From Seminavis robusta (taxonomy: Eukaryota > Bacillariophyta > Bacillariophyceae > Naviculales > Naviculaceae): a stretch of 32,202 nucleotides of DNA. The position numbers were made by a program, and so were the translations under genes. The first letter of the stretch is position 1. Every line of letters begins with the position of its first letter. Under the pieces are notes generated by a model. The model had not been told where the DNA came from and did not search any database. It saw only the letters and a list, made by a program, of their open reading frames with translations. Below are positions 1-8,850 of this stretch, one piece after another. The stretch is taken from positions 1,998 through 34,199 of the forward strand of contig CAICTM010001205.1 of assembly GCA_903772945.1 (NCBI GenBank), given 5' to 3'.

Positions 1-1165
1 GGCGCTAGTAAGACCTAGTAAGAGTACTCCCCAAGTCCCACCAGTCGATACAACTCCCCCTTTGCACATACTCTCTACTATGCTAGTAGGGTTGTATATT
101 GGTAATACGGTACCAGTACCTACAGCCTACAGTATAATGCCGGTATGATGAGTAACTGTTGGGGAATATAATGAGGCTCAACCGCCGCCGATTGACCATG
201 ACGAATGAAACAGCAACAATCTCCGTCCGTCAACAAAAGGAGTAACGAGCTACCTACTGTAGTAAGTAGCTGTTTGTAACGGTGGAGTACCGGTAGCGCA
301 TTTCCTACCTCTAGCTAGGTATTACTTTTCTTGGAATATATGAAATCTCTGTTCGTGTTCGTAGTTTTTGCCAGTCGCCTCTGTTGCCGCAATGGTGGAG
401 GTGGTGGACTGTTGTGCTGGGCAGAGGCGGAGGAAGCGATCATGAATACTGACACATATCGTCACACTATGGAAACAACAACAGCAACAACAAAACATCG
501 AATTCGACAACGAAGGAGATGGCAGGACAATAGCAGTATGACAGAGCAGCAGCAACAGCACGAACAACAACGAGAACAACAACAAAGCGACAACCTACAA
601 CAGCAAAGGCGACGACTAGGATCCATCAATAACCGGAGACGAGGGGGTGGTGGATTTTTGGCCCGACACTATTATTTTACAAGCGACAGCCATAATTATG
701 ATGATTATGACGATGATGATTGCCCGCCGGATGATGGCGGCGGCTGGCCACACCACCATCACCTTAACATTTTTCAGCGAGATTGCGTGCCTCTTCTAAC
801 AGACGACGACGACGACGATGACTCGCATCAGAGAAATCATTATACGAGAAAACGGGGCAAGGGCGGCAAAGGCAAGGGTGGGAAGGGTTATCGTGCGAGT
901 AAAAGTAGTCGAAGCAAGGCCAAGGGAGGAAAGGGTGGATATGGGTATGCAATTCGCCTTTCCGATAACGAGAAGGGCTTTAACTTTCACCGGCCCTGTC
1001 CTCCAGGCTATATCCACAAGGATACTCTATTACACGTACCGGTACCCCGACCTGGTCCCAAACGGCCTGGCTTGTGGGACTCCCACGATGGAGAGGCAAG
1101 CGTCACAAGAGAACCCACACCTGCGCCTCGAGCCGTCACAGATCGACCCAGCTCTATGGCGCCGA
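1..1165 (+). repeat. Left arm of long inverted repeat (pairs with 2517-3681)
   Basis: Base 1 pairs with base 3681 and base 1165 with base 2517, so coordinates of paired bases sum to 3682. The encoded residues and the open frames of the two arms are identical wherever I compared them. The arm contains about 340 bp of upstream DNA plus the first 826 coding bases of the lysine/glycine-rich protein. Homology stops abruptly after 1165, where the sequence switches to the reverse complement of that gene's 3' flank. Because the window begins inside the arm, its outer end is not visible. Confidence 0.97.
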
Positions 1166-1173
1166 GACGTTGA
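340..1173 (+). pseudogene. Truncated inverted copy of the lysine/glycine- and TP-repeat secreted protein
   Basis: The frame opens with TTG at 331, and the first ATG is at 340, giving a hydrophobic start (MKSLFVFVVFASRLCC). It carries the Q-rich, D-rich and KGGKGKGGKG segments of the full gene, identical to the minus-strand copy. Just after the residues SSMAP at 1151-1164 the sequence jumps into the reverse complement of the gene's own 3' flank, and the frame ends two residues later at 1171-1173. The threonine/proline repeats and the cysteine-containing C-terminal domain are therefore missing. It could be transcribed, because the upstream region is duplicated with it, but it would give only a head fragment. 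An assembly fold-back would produce the same picture. Confidence 0.8.
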
Positions 1174-1258
1174 TAAAGAAAAAAGGTTGCTTCTTCTTTG
1201 TTTGCGGTCCAATATCGAATCAAGAATCTGTGTTTATCAGCCAAAATAAAATTTCCGA

Positions 1259-3342
1259 CTATCCTTCTGGCAAAGCGTATTCGTCACACCTTTCCTGATC
1301 AAACTCCAACGTAAAGAACTGGTGTTCATAGGGTGGAAGGGCCCCATCATCATAATACTGATAGGACTGTTCCACTCCTTGTTCAAAGATGACCCCAGGC
1401 AGATTGCTGCAATCCACGAGCGAATAGAGCTTGGTCTCGCGATCGTAGCGGCATTCGTTACACGTGCCTCGGTTTTGCACCGCAATGGTACACGTGTCGG
1501 GAGTGGTCTCTTCGTTTTCACAATCCACAATTCCGGTAACTGTCACCACTTCGTAGATTGTTTCGGACTCGCCCGAATCGATCCAATCCTCGCTTTCAGG
1601 GTTGTTTGGGTCTCGATAGAATCCCCCATTGTAGTAGGTAAACATCATGATGTATGAGTGGCAGGGGGGGGGTTTGATGAAATTGCAGATTTGCTGCACG
1701 TCCACAAAGTAGCAATCGCCCATGGCCCGATCACCAGTTGCTTTGGTAGTGATAAAAAAGGACGATGAAAAAAAATTTGAAGGAAATAAACTTGAAGGAA
1801 ATCCGGACGTTTCAATACTCGGCGCAATAGTCGGAACCATTATTGTTGGGTTGTTGGTATTGTCCATTGCGACGGGAATGGTTGGCTGGACAGTAGGTGT
1901 CGCAGTTGTTGTCGCCACTGTGGGAGTAGCAGTGGTTGTTGCGGTTGTGGGCAGAAGTGTGCTGGTACCAACAGTGGGTGTAGCCGTTGCGACGGGAATG
2001 GTTGGCTGGACAGTAGGTGTCGCAGTTGTTGTCGCCACTGTGGGAGTAGCAGTGGTTGTCGTGGTTGTGGGCAGAAGTGTGCTGGCACCAACAGTGGGTG
2101 TAGCCGTTGTAGGCGCGGGAGCGATAGTCGTAGTCGCAATACTCGGCGCGATAGTCGGAACTATTTTTGTTGGGTTGTTGGTATTGTCCATTGCGACGGG
2201 AATGGTTGGCTGGACAGTAGGTGTCGCAGTTGTTGTCGCCACTGTGGGAGTAGCAGTGGTTGTCGTGGTTGTGGGCAGAAGTGTGCTGGCACCAACAGTG
2301 GGTGTAGCCGTTGTAGGCGCGGGAGCGATAGTCGTAGTCGCAATACTCGGCGCAATAGTCGGAACCATTATTGTTGGGTTGTTGGTATTGTCCATTGCGA
2401 CGGGAATGGTTGGCTGGACAGTAGGTGTCGCAGTTGTTGTCGCCACTGTGGGAGTAGCAGTGGTTGTGCGGTTGTGGGCAGAAGTGTGCTGGCACCAACA
2501 GTGGGTGTAGCCGTTGTCGGCGCCATAGAGCTGGGTCGATCTGTGACGGCTCGAGGCGCAGGTGTGGGTTCTCTTGTGACGCTTGCCTCTCCATCGTGGG
2601 AGTCCCACAAGCCAGGCCGTTTGGGACCAGGTCGGGGTACCGGTACGTGTAATAGAGTATCCTTGTGGATATAGCCTGGAGGACAGGGCCGGTGAAAGTT
2701 AAAGCCCTTCTCGTTATCGGAAAGGCGAATTGCATACCCATATCCACCCTTTCCTCCCTTGGCCTTGCTTCGACTACTTTTACTCGCACGATAACCCTTC
2801 CCACCCTTGCCTTTGCCGCCCTTGCCCCGTTTTCTCGTATAATGATTTCTCTGATGCGAGTCATCGTCGTCGTCGTCGTCTGTTAGAAGAGGCACGCAAT
2901 CTCGCTGAAAAATGTTAAGGTGATGGTGGTGTGGCCAGCCGCCGCCATCATCCGGCGGGCAATCATCATCGTCATAATCATCATAATTATGGCTGTCGCT
3001 TGTAAAATAATAGTGTCGGGCCAAAAATCCACCACCCCCTCGTCTCCGGTTATTGATGGATCCTAGTCGTCGCCTTTGCTGTTGTAGGTTGTCGCTTTGT
3101 TGTTGTTCTCGTTGTTGTTCGTGCTGTTGCTGCTGCTCTGTCATACTGCTATTGTCCTGCCATCTCCTTCGTTGTCGAATTCGATGTTTTGTTGTTGCTG
3201 TTGTTGTTTCCATAGTGTGACGATATGTGTCAGTATTCATGATCGCTTCCTCCGCCTCTGCCCAGCACAACAGTCCACCACCTCCACCATTGCGGCAACA
3301 GAGGCGACTGGCAAAAACTACGAACACGAACAGAGATTTCAT
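1259..3342 (-). CDS. Secreted low-complexity protein with KGGK-rich, Q-rich, D-rich and TP-repeat regions; one frameshift
   Basis: I do not recognise the family. Start is taken at the ATG at 3342, because the frame's first codon (3351) is TTG. Seen in order: a hydrophobic leader; a Q-rich stretch (about 70 residues in); a poly-D run; a basic block with KGGKGKGGKG and SKSSRSKAKGGKG; a PCPPGY motif; then tandem threonine/proline repeats built on ATPTV and TIAPSI; then about 150 residues with many cysteines and acidic residues (GDCYFVDVQQIC to CDEYALPEG). One missing T near 2467, compared with the equivalent 'gttgttgcgg' of another repeat unit, breaks the frame between head and tail. Lysine/serine/glycine-rich secreted diatom proteins include silaffin- and cingulin-like wall proteins, and a cell-wall or extracellular role is my inference from composition only. 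The C-terminal domain has no family I can name. Confidence 0.75.
1855..2520 (-). repeat. Coding tandem repeats (TP-rich), four units
   Basis: The plus-strand landmark 'gacgggaatggttggc' recurs at 1871, 1991, 2195 and 2399, a spacing of 120, 204 and 204 bp. The long unit encodes about 68 residues of threonine/proline-rich sequence containing ATPTVATTTATPTV and TIAPSI. The short unit lacks the MDNTNN to TIAPAP part. All spacings are multiples of three, so unit number can vary without breaking the frame. The copy at 12.2 kb has only one unit. Confidence 0.95.
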
Positions 3343-3681
3343 ATATTCCAAGAAAAGTAATACCTAGCTAGAGGTAGGAAATGCGCTACCGGTACTCCAC
3401 CGTTACAAACAGCTACTTACTACAGTAGGTAGCTCGTTACTCCTTTTGTTGACGGACGGAGATTGTTGCTGTTTCATTCGTCATGGTCAATCGGCGGCGG
3501 TTGAGCCTCATTATATTCCCCAACAGTTACTCATCATACCGGCATTATACTGTAGGCTGTAGGTACTGGTACCGTATTACCAATATACAACCCTACTAGC
3601 ATAGTAGAGAGTATGTGCAAAGGGGGAGTTGTATCGACTGGTGGGACTTGGGGAGTACTCTTACTAGGTCTTACTAGCGCC
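2517..3681 (-). repeat. Right arm of long inverted repeat (pairs with 1-1165)
   Basis: This is the reverse complement of 1-1165. It is joined continuously to the remaining part of its gene (1259-2516), so it is probably the original copy and the left arm the inverted extra copy. The outer end, near 3681, contains the upstream region of the minus-strand gene. Sequence after 3682 is unrelated to the repeat as far as the window shows. Confidence 0.97.
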
Positions 3682-4189
3682 GGCAGTGACCGGTTCCCCC
3701 AATCAGTGCTATGTATGGTTATGCTTTATTGGGGTATGGTAATACATAAAAGACTTTGAGAGTATTTTCCCGGGGAAAACCAGTCATTTGAGGGTATCCA
3801 TACTACTCAGAATCGCATTGGTAGTTGCATCGGCAACCCCAAAATACAACATTTCCCTAAGTATCTTTACCAAAATACAACCTCAATCGTACGAAGAACA
3901 ACTAGTCACACACAAACGTTCCGCGAAACTCAAAGACTTAAGGGTCCGGAATGCCTCTCTTAGCACTGAGAGAGGGTAAACTGCGCAACATCCTCTCATT
4001 TCAACCGACGTATCACGGCATACGATCCGAGTTGGCCGTTGGATTTTCCTCTTGTCGGAGTGAGTGCACTCTTCATTTCCTCTCCGAATCTCTCATAAAT
4101 TCGGATACAGCACTTTAACAGCGATAGCTATGCTGAAATTGCTCGCTATTTTGTTACTCTTGCTCTTTTGTTTGTTATCGCTCACCACA
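3682..4189. other. Intergenic stretch between the inverted repeat and the Crypton-like element
   Basis: No convincing gene. The 63-residue frame at 3788-3979 lacks recognisable features. The end of this stretch (about 4130-4189) is open in the recombinase frame and hydrophobic, but the ATG at 4190 in a CCACAATGG context is the better start. Confidence 0.6.
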
Positions 4190-6667
4190 ATGGCGAGGGC
4201 CCGCAAGACCCTCACACAAACCTACCGGCCGATGGTCGCCAGGTTCATGTCATGGAAGCATCGCTGCCATTACGACGGGCAGCAAGGTTTCACGCAGGTA
4301 TGTTCTCGCCAAATCTGTCATTTCGCCCATCCTCCTTTCGCTGATCGGTAACTCACACCATGGTCCATCTTCTTCATTTTTTGTTCTTCAGAACCAGTTC
4401 CTTGCCATTACACCCACTGATGTCGCCCAGTTCCTCAACTTCCTTGCCTATGGAAAGACCAATCCTGGTCCCAATGATCGTCCCACCCACAGGAGATCCT
4501 CCACTCTTGATCAGTACAAGAAAGCCATCAGCTACTTCCATCCCAACAAGCACGCACCATGGGCGGTTGGTCCCAATGTTGGGAATCCAACTCGCTCCAC
4601 GAATGTCAACGAAGTGATCAAAGCCGTGAAGAAGGCGGAGGTCAGGAAGCAGGGCGTTCCTTCCAATGCCAAGAGGGATCTCAAGCTGCGTGAATTCCGC
4701 AAGACCATTCGGATCCTGGAGCGCGATGGAGGTGCCAACATTGACCTCACGATCAAGACTCCCACCATGATGAAGCTTCAGTTCCACATGATTGGTCGCA
4801 CTGACGATCTGACCAACATGGAGACTATGGACTTCCGCAGCCACTCCAAGTTTCCAAACTTCGCTCTCCAAACCAAGGTATCCTGGAGCAAGAACGTCCA
4901 GGAGGAGCGCAATTGTCCTGACCAGATTATCTTGGGTGCCGCCGACCCGGATTTCTGCACTCTGGTTTCCTTGGCTATTTGGATCGAGACTCGGCTTGAG
5001 AGCGGACATGGAGATCCCAAGTTTTTGTTTGGGCACTACCGTGTTGACGATGAAGAAGCATTCCTTGCCGCCATCGAGGCTCTGGACAACGACGAAGAGC
5101 TCATCGAGACCAACATCGAGACGGAGCCAGATCGAGTCAACGCCTGTACCAACGCGTCTTGAAGAAGGCTTGGAAGGATCCTGAGTTTGTGGAGCTGGCC
5201 AAGCAAGTCCAGGGTAGCCTCGGTACCACAGTTCGCAAGCTGCCTCCAACCTATGCAGCGAGTGTGGCATCACCCAAGCCGAGAATGAGACTCGTGGTCG
5301 CTGGAAGGGCGAGAAGAACGGCCATATTGTCCATGTCTACATTGGGCTGGAACAGTTGCCAACCGACGCCAAGGTTGCGGGAACTCTTGCAGTTGGAGGC
5401 CCCGTCAAGTACTCGATCAAGATTGACAGCGGTGTTGACATGGGTTCATTGGCGAGCATTCTGTCCTCCATTTGTGACTTCTTTGCGCGACCCATCCAAC
5501 AACCTCCGATGGTGCTTGGTCCAGCTTCTTTGGGCTGCGATGGAACTGGCTTGGAGCATATGATGCCGGAGACATTCGCAACCGCATCCAGACGAGTATG
5601 CCCAGCTTCGGACACTTTGGATGAGGATCCGGGGCCGACTACAACCCAGTCGCCAAGATCCCTCTGACAATCTACAAGGTAGCCAATGCATTGCACATTA
5701 CTGAGTTGGCTCCCACCGCCCAGGTCCAAGCTGTGCTGAGCCCTTGGTTGGAGGTGCTCCTGGTGGTGTCAACATGGAACAGCTCAACCAATTGCTTGCT
5801 CTTCAACACAGGACTCAGCAGGCAATCGAGGAGGCCCAGCAGATTCCACTTTGGATGAGGATCCTGGGGCCGACTACAACCCAGTCGCCAAGATCCCTCT
5901 GACAATCTACAAGGTACCAATGCATTGCACATTACTGAGTTGGCTCCACCGCCCAGGTCCAAGCTGGTGCTGAGCCCTTGGTTGGAGGTGCTCCTGGTGG
6001 TGTCACATGGAACAGCTCAACCAATTGTTGCTCTTCAACACAGGACTCAGCAGGCGAGGAGGCCCAGCAGATTCTTGCACAGGACATCAGCTCCTTGAGG
6101 GGCTATGTTTCGACCAACATGCCATCGTGAACAAGAACATTGGGAGGATCAACCACTTCCAGTTGATCGCGAGGGGTGGCGGTGCTCCACGGCTTCCGCT
6201 TCCTGGTGCGCCCGGTGGAGCTGGCGTCGGTGGTGGTGCTGCGGGAGCTGGCGGCGGGTGGTGCTGCTGCGCGGGCGAGGACTTCCCCCACCACCACCGC
6301 CGAGTCCTGGGCGTTTGGCCCGTCCTCCTGCCGCAAGGGCCCCTACACCCGCTACCCTGCCAGCCCAGCTTTCGAAGAAGCCTTTCAACCTCTACGAGCT
6401 GTGGGACGAGTGGATCAAGGGCCTGAATGGCAACAAGGCCGCATGCGAGTTTACTGCTCGTGAGCGCGGCCGCGTCAAGGACAAGTTCTGCCGCCGCAAG
6501 CATGTGTGGGACTGTGTTATTCGGTTGATGGCGAAGGGCTTCGATTGGAGGGCAGCGGTCGACCGCATCTATGCCACCTACGGGTGGCTTACGGTCACCA
6601 GATCATCAACAAGTTTAAGCACGACAAGAAGAATCAGCCCACCGGCTTCCACCCACGCTTGCGTTGA
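4190..6667 (+). mobile_element. Crypton-type DNA transposon (tyrosine recombinase plus GCR1_C-like domain), degenerate
   Basis: The element is recognised from two protein domains read in order on one strand. First is a tyrosine-recombinase core, about 4392-5460. Second is a C-terminal GCR1_C-like DNA-binding domain, about 6370-6630, with the conserved pattern LWDEW, GNKAAC, ERGRVK and RRKHVWD. This combination is known from Crypton elements. Cryptons move through a circular intermediate and lack terminal inverted repeats, and none was seen here. The element ends are therefore not definable from this copy alone; the coordinates are those of the coding region. Confidence 0.75.
4190..6667 (+). 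pseudogene. Crypton-like tyrosine recombinase, broken by several frameshifts
   Basis: Exon 1 (4190-4297) and exon 2 (from 4392) join in phase 0 across a 94-bp GT..AG intron. Recombinase features visible: the first catalytic arginine region (HMIGRTDDL, about 4788), the VRKL segment (about 5230), RGRWKG (about 5300), and HVYIGLEQLPTDAKVA with the likely nucleophilic tyrosine (about 5330). Reading frames shift near 5140, near 5260, several times between 5560 and 6080, and near 6580. A glycine/alanine-rich linker (about 6175-6320) leads to the GCR1_C-like domain, and the natural stop is at 6665-6667. Length and domain order match full-length diatom Crypton proteins, so this is one complete but damaged gene. 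Since all visible lesions are small indels, sequence error could account for some of them. Confidence 0.75.
5613..6075 (+). repeat. 234-bp tandem duplication inside the Crypton-like gene
   Basis: The segment starting 'cactttggatgaggatcc' at 5613 recurs at 5847 and stays in register to about 6075. The two units differ by about seven small indels (mostly one base, one of three bases, for example gtagcc/gtacc and gtcaac/gtcac) and show almost no substitutions. Such a pattern is more typical of sequencing error in a collapsed or duplicated read segment than of mutation over time. Confidence 0.9.
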
Positions 6668-7845
6668 GCGAACTGCCTTGGTGGTACCCAGCCTACAGCG
6701 CGATCCTGCTGTAGGCATAGCAAAAAACAAATTTTATATGTTTCATTTTAGTTTTAAGAATTTTTTGTGACTTGTGTTTTTCCTTGTTGTGTTTTGTTAT
6801 CTTGTTTGTGTGTGATCTGAGCGACTTTGTCTTTGCCGTTCGTGGACTTAGCATTTTCGAGGACTTTGCGATTTTCATGTGCTTTTCCACTCTGCCGATC
6901 ACTTTGCGATCTTTTGCTTGGATTGACTTTCTTCCTCTTGTGTGCGTCAGTGTGTTTGCGAAAGCTTCGTTCATACCAGTGTCGATGTTCCAGTAGAGCC
7001 AGTCAGGTCGTTCGCGAACTGATCGAGAAAGGTAGAAACACCACAAACATAAGGAAAGACAGGGTAACACGTAGAGCCTGGTACTCCATGTACACGGTTG
7101 TATTCCTGGTTGTCAGGGAGCAGATACCTTTACCGTACGTACAGACAAAAGCCGAGCCAGGTGCGCGGAACATACCTAAATTACTACACCATCACGCACA
7201 GCACAAAGGGATCGACGATGTGTGATCGGCTACTAACTCTAGCTAGTAGTAGTACCGGCGGTAGCTACCGGTACCGGTAGCCTCGGTAGCATCGTAGCAG
7301 TGGCTACCGGTGTTGAACTACGGGTAGAGTACCGCAGCAGCTCGGTTGCTACGTAGCTACTAGCTAGTAGTGTGATAGATTGATTTCATCACCAGCCAAC
7401 AAGTGAGTACAGTAGAGGTAATAGCTCGCAAAGAATATAGTAAAGGCACCGCACGGCCAAGAAATCGCTCAAAGCAATACAGGGAAGACGCGGCTGTTGT
7501 TGTGTTGTTGTTGATTTTCTTGTGATACGGCAACAATGGCAAACACCGACAACGCACGGTATCGGTACTGCGTACATGTACTCTTCATGTATTCATTTCA
7601 TAAAATGCTTGCAATAAAGAATCGCAAAATTGCATACGGAAACAGTAAAAACGTACAGTATAACCGCATATTGCTGACAATGTAATGCGGACGCTGTAGT
7701 TTGGGAGGGATTGAAGATTCGATTCGTGGTCAACAAGAATATTCCCGGAAATCGACAGTAGTCTGACCGGTACCGGTATCATCCATAAAAGCAAAAGGAT
7801 ACAGTGCCAAACTGAACAAACAAAATCAAAACAAGTAATTCCATC
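6668..7845. other. Gene-poor stretch with a cluster of CTAGCTAG and TACCGGTA palindromes
   Basis: No gene that I can support; the longest frames are compositional. A dense cluster at about 7239-7370 contains two CTAGCTAG and two overlapping TACCGGTA sites plus several partial matches, so the DNA could form small cruciforms. The last 150 bp or so (from about 7700) are similar to the upstream region of the second SYLF gene and probably hold the promoter of the gene at 7846. Confidence 0.6.
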
Positions 7846-8373
7846 ATGTCCGTCTCTTCCATAGAACAAACAATCAACCTTGCTAAGAACCAAGGCATGG
7901 CCCCTGAGTTTGAATCCTGCCATGCCTATGCCGTGTTTCCAAGCATTACCAGCGTCGCCATCGGCATTGGCGGTAAAGGCGGCACAGGCGAAGTCTTTCT
8001 GAAGGATGGCATGAAGCTCGGAGACGCCACATATGCAGTAGGAACTCTCGGTGGTTTCGGCGCTGAAAACATCAAACAGATTGTCTTTCTCGAGAACGCA
8101 GAGGCTACACAAAAATTCACCAGCGGCAAATTCGAGCTCAAGTACGATTATCATGCGACGATTGGTGGAGCCAGTGCCGGTGTCTCCGTTGGAACCACTA
8201 CTGGTGCACAAGGCAATGCTGGCGACGGTGGAAGCCATGGAGTGGCCTATATGAATGGTGTAAAGGTCGTGGCCATCACGAGCAAGGGCCTGTACATTTG
8301 TGGACCTATTGCTGGAGGTGCCTTTGCGGAGTTAGGTGCTGGAAAGTATATGTTTACGCCTATCTCGGCATAG
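7846..8373 (+). CDS. SYLF-domain (Ysc84-like) lipid-binding protein, left copy
   Basis: The 175-residue protein is almost entirely one SYLF-type domain: an AYAVFPSI start, a glycine-rich core (IGIGGKGGTGEVFL), GFGAENIKQIVFLENAEATQKF, GKFELKYDYHATIGGASAG, and a KGLYICGPIAGGAFAEL end. SYLF domains bind phosphoinositides and, in yeast Ysc84, actin, acting in endocytosis and membrane remodelling. This protein has no SH3 or FYVE partner domain, so its role is open. The ATG follows an AC-rich leader typical of diatom 5' UTRs. An inverted paralogue at 16660-17187 differs at only about five residues and shares upstream and downstream sequence, so the pair arose by segmental duplication. No signal peptide is seen. 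Confidence 0.85.
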   Translation: MSVSSIEQTINLAKNQGMAPEFESCHAYAVFPSITSVAIGIGGKGGTGEVFLKDGMKLGDATYAVGTLGGFGAENIKQIVFLENAEATQKFTSGKFELKYDYHATIGGASAGVSVGTTTGAQGNAGDGGSHGVAYMNGVKVVAITSKGLYICGPIAGGAFAELGAGKYMFTPISA

Positions 8374-8554
8374 AGTGCTGGCACCATTTAACCAGATGAT
8401 TGATATCGAAGGCGTGGTGACGCGTATCTAATCGAAGCCGTCCTTGAAGGCCAACTTGGATCTAGTACCTCCCAGGAAGACTTAAGCTTATGGATAAAGT
8501 TACGAAACCTAGGTGTCACAGCGTATGCAAGTGTAGGCTAGAGAGCTCGCCTTC

Positions 8555-8815
8555 TAGACCTCGCTACCGTCCATTCAAAGCACGTTCAAACCTCAGACAC
8601 CATGGAAGTGCCCTACAATACCAAATTGGGAATCCCTGAAAATCTTTTCATGACTATTGCGGTGATATTCTCGGCAAAGAGCACCATATTGAGATTACTC
8701 AGTTCACTGTCATTGACTTTTTAAAAAACATTCTAATCTATCCTGTTCTTTTGGTATTTCTTTTATGTTCAATTTGCTTAGTTTAAAATGCTATGTCCAG
8801 TTGCTTGCTGTCATA
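8555..8815 (+). pseudogene. Remnant of the 3' end of a DUF6174-type gene
   Basis: This stretch matches, in inverted orientation, the last coding part and the 3' flank of the gene at 13778-15019 (its region from about 13978 down to 13695). Shared blocks include 'cctcgctaccgtccatt', 'aattgggaatccctgaa', 'gagattactcagttcactg' and 'ttcaatttgcttagtt'. Internal deletions and substitutions destroy the frame. Its distance to the stop of the neighbouring light-harvesting gene (about 127 bp) is the same as in the right arm. Confidence 0.85.
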
Positions 8816-8850
8816 TGTACAAGTTCTGAGTAACGCCAAGATCATCTGGC

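Noticed and set aside
1..60. Possible telomere or hairpin chromosome end at the window start
   Set aside because: No telomeric repeat is present; the palindrome centre is at 1.8 kb, not at the end, so only a contig-end or inverted-duplication explanation remains.
1722..2510. 262-codon plus-strand frame of repeated valine/glycine-rich, membrane-like sequence
   Set aside because: It is the antisense of the threonine/proline repeats; its hydrophobic look follows from the complement of ACN/CCN codons, and the tail domain it opposes is conserved in the copy at 12.2 kb.
4374..5273. 299-codon minus-strand frame
   Set aside because: Antisense of the recombinase-like coding region, which has recognisable motifs on the plus strand.
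6693..7070. 125-codon lysine-rich minus-strand frame
   Set aside because: AT-rich compositional frame with no motif and no paralogue in the window.
7585..8238. 217-codon frame antisense to the left SYLF gene, with a similar frame opposite the right copy (16795-17427)
   Set aside because: Both are mirror frames of the conserved SYLF gene; the similarity between them follows from the sense-strand identity, and neither has features of its own.
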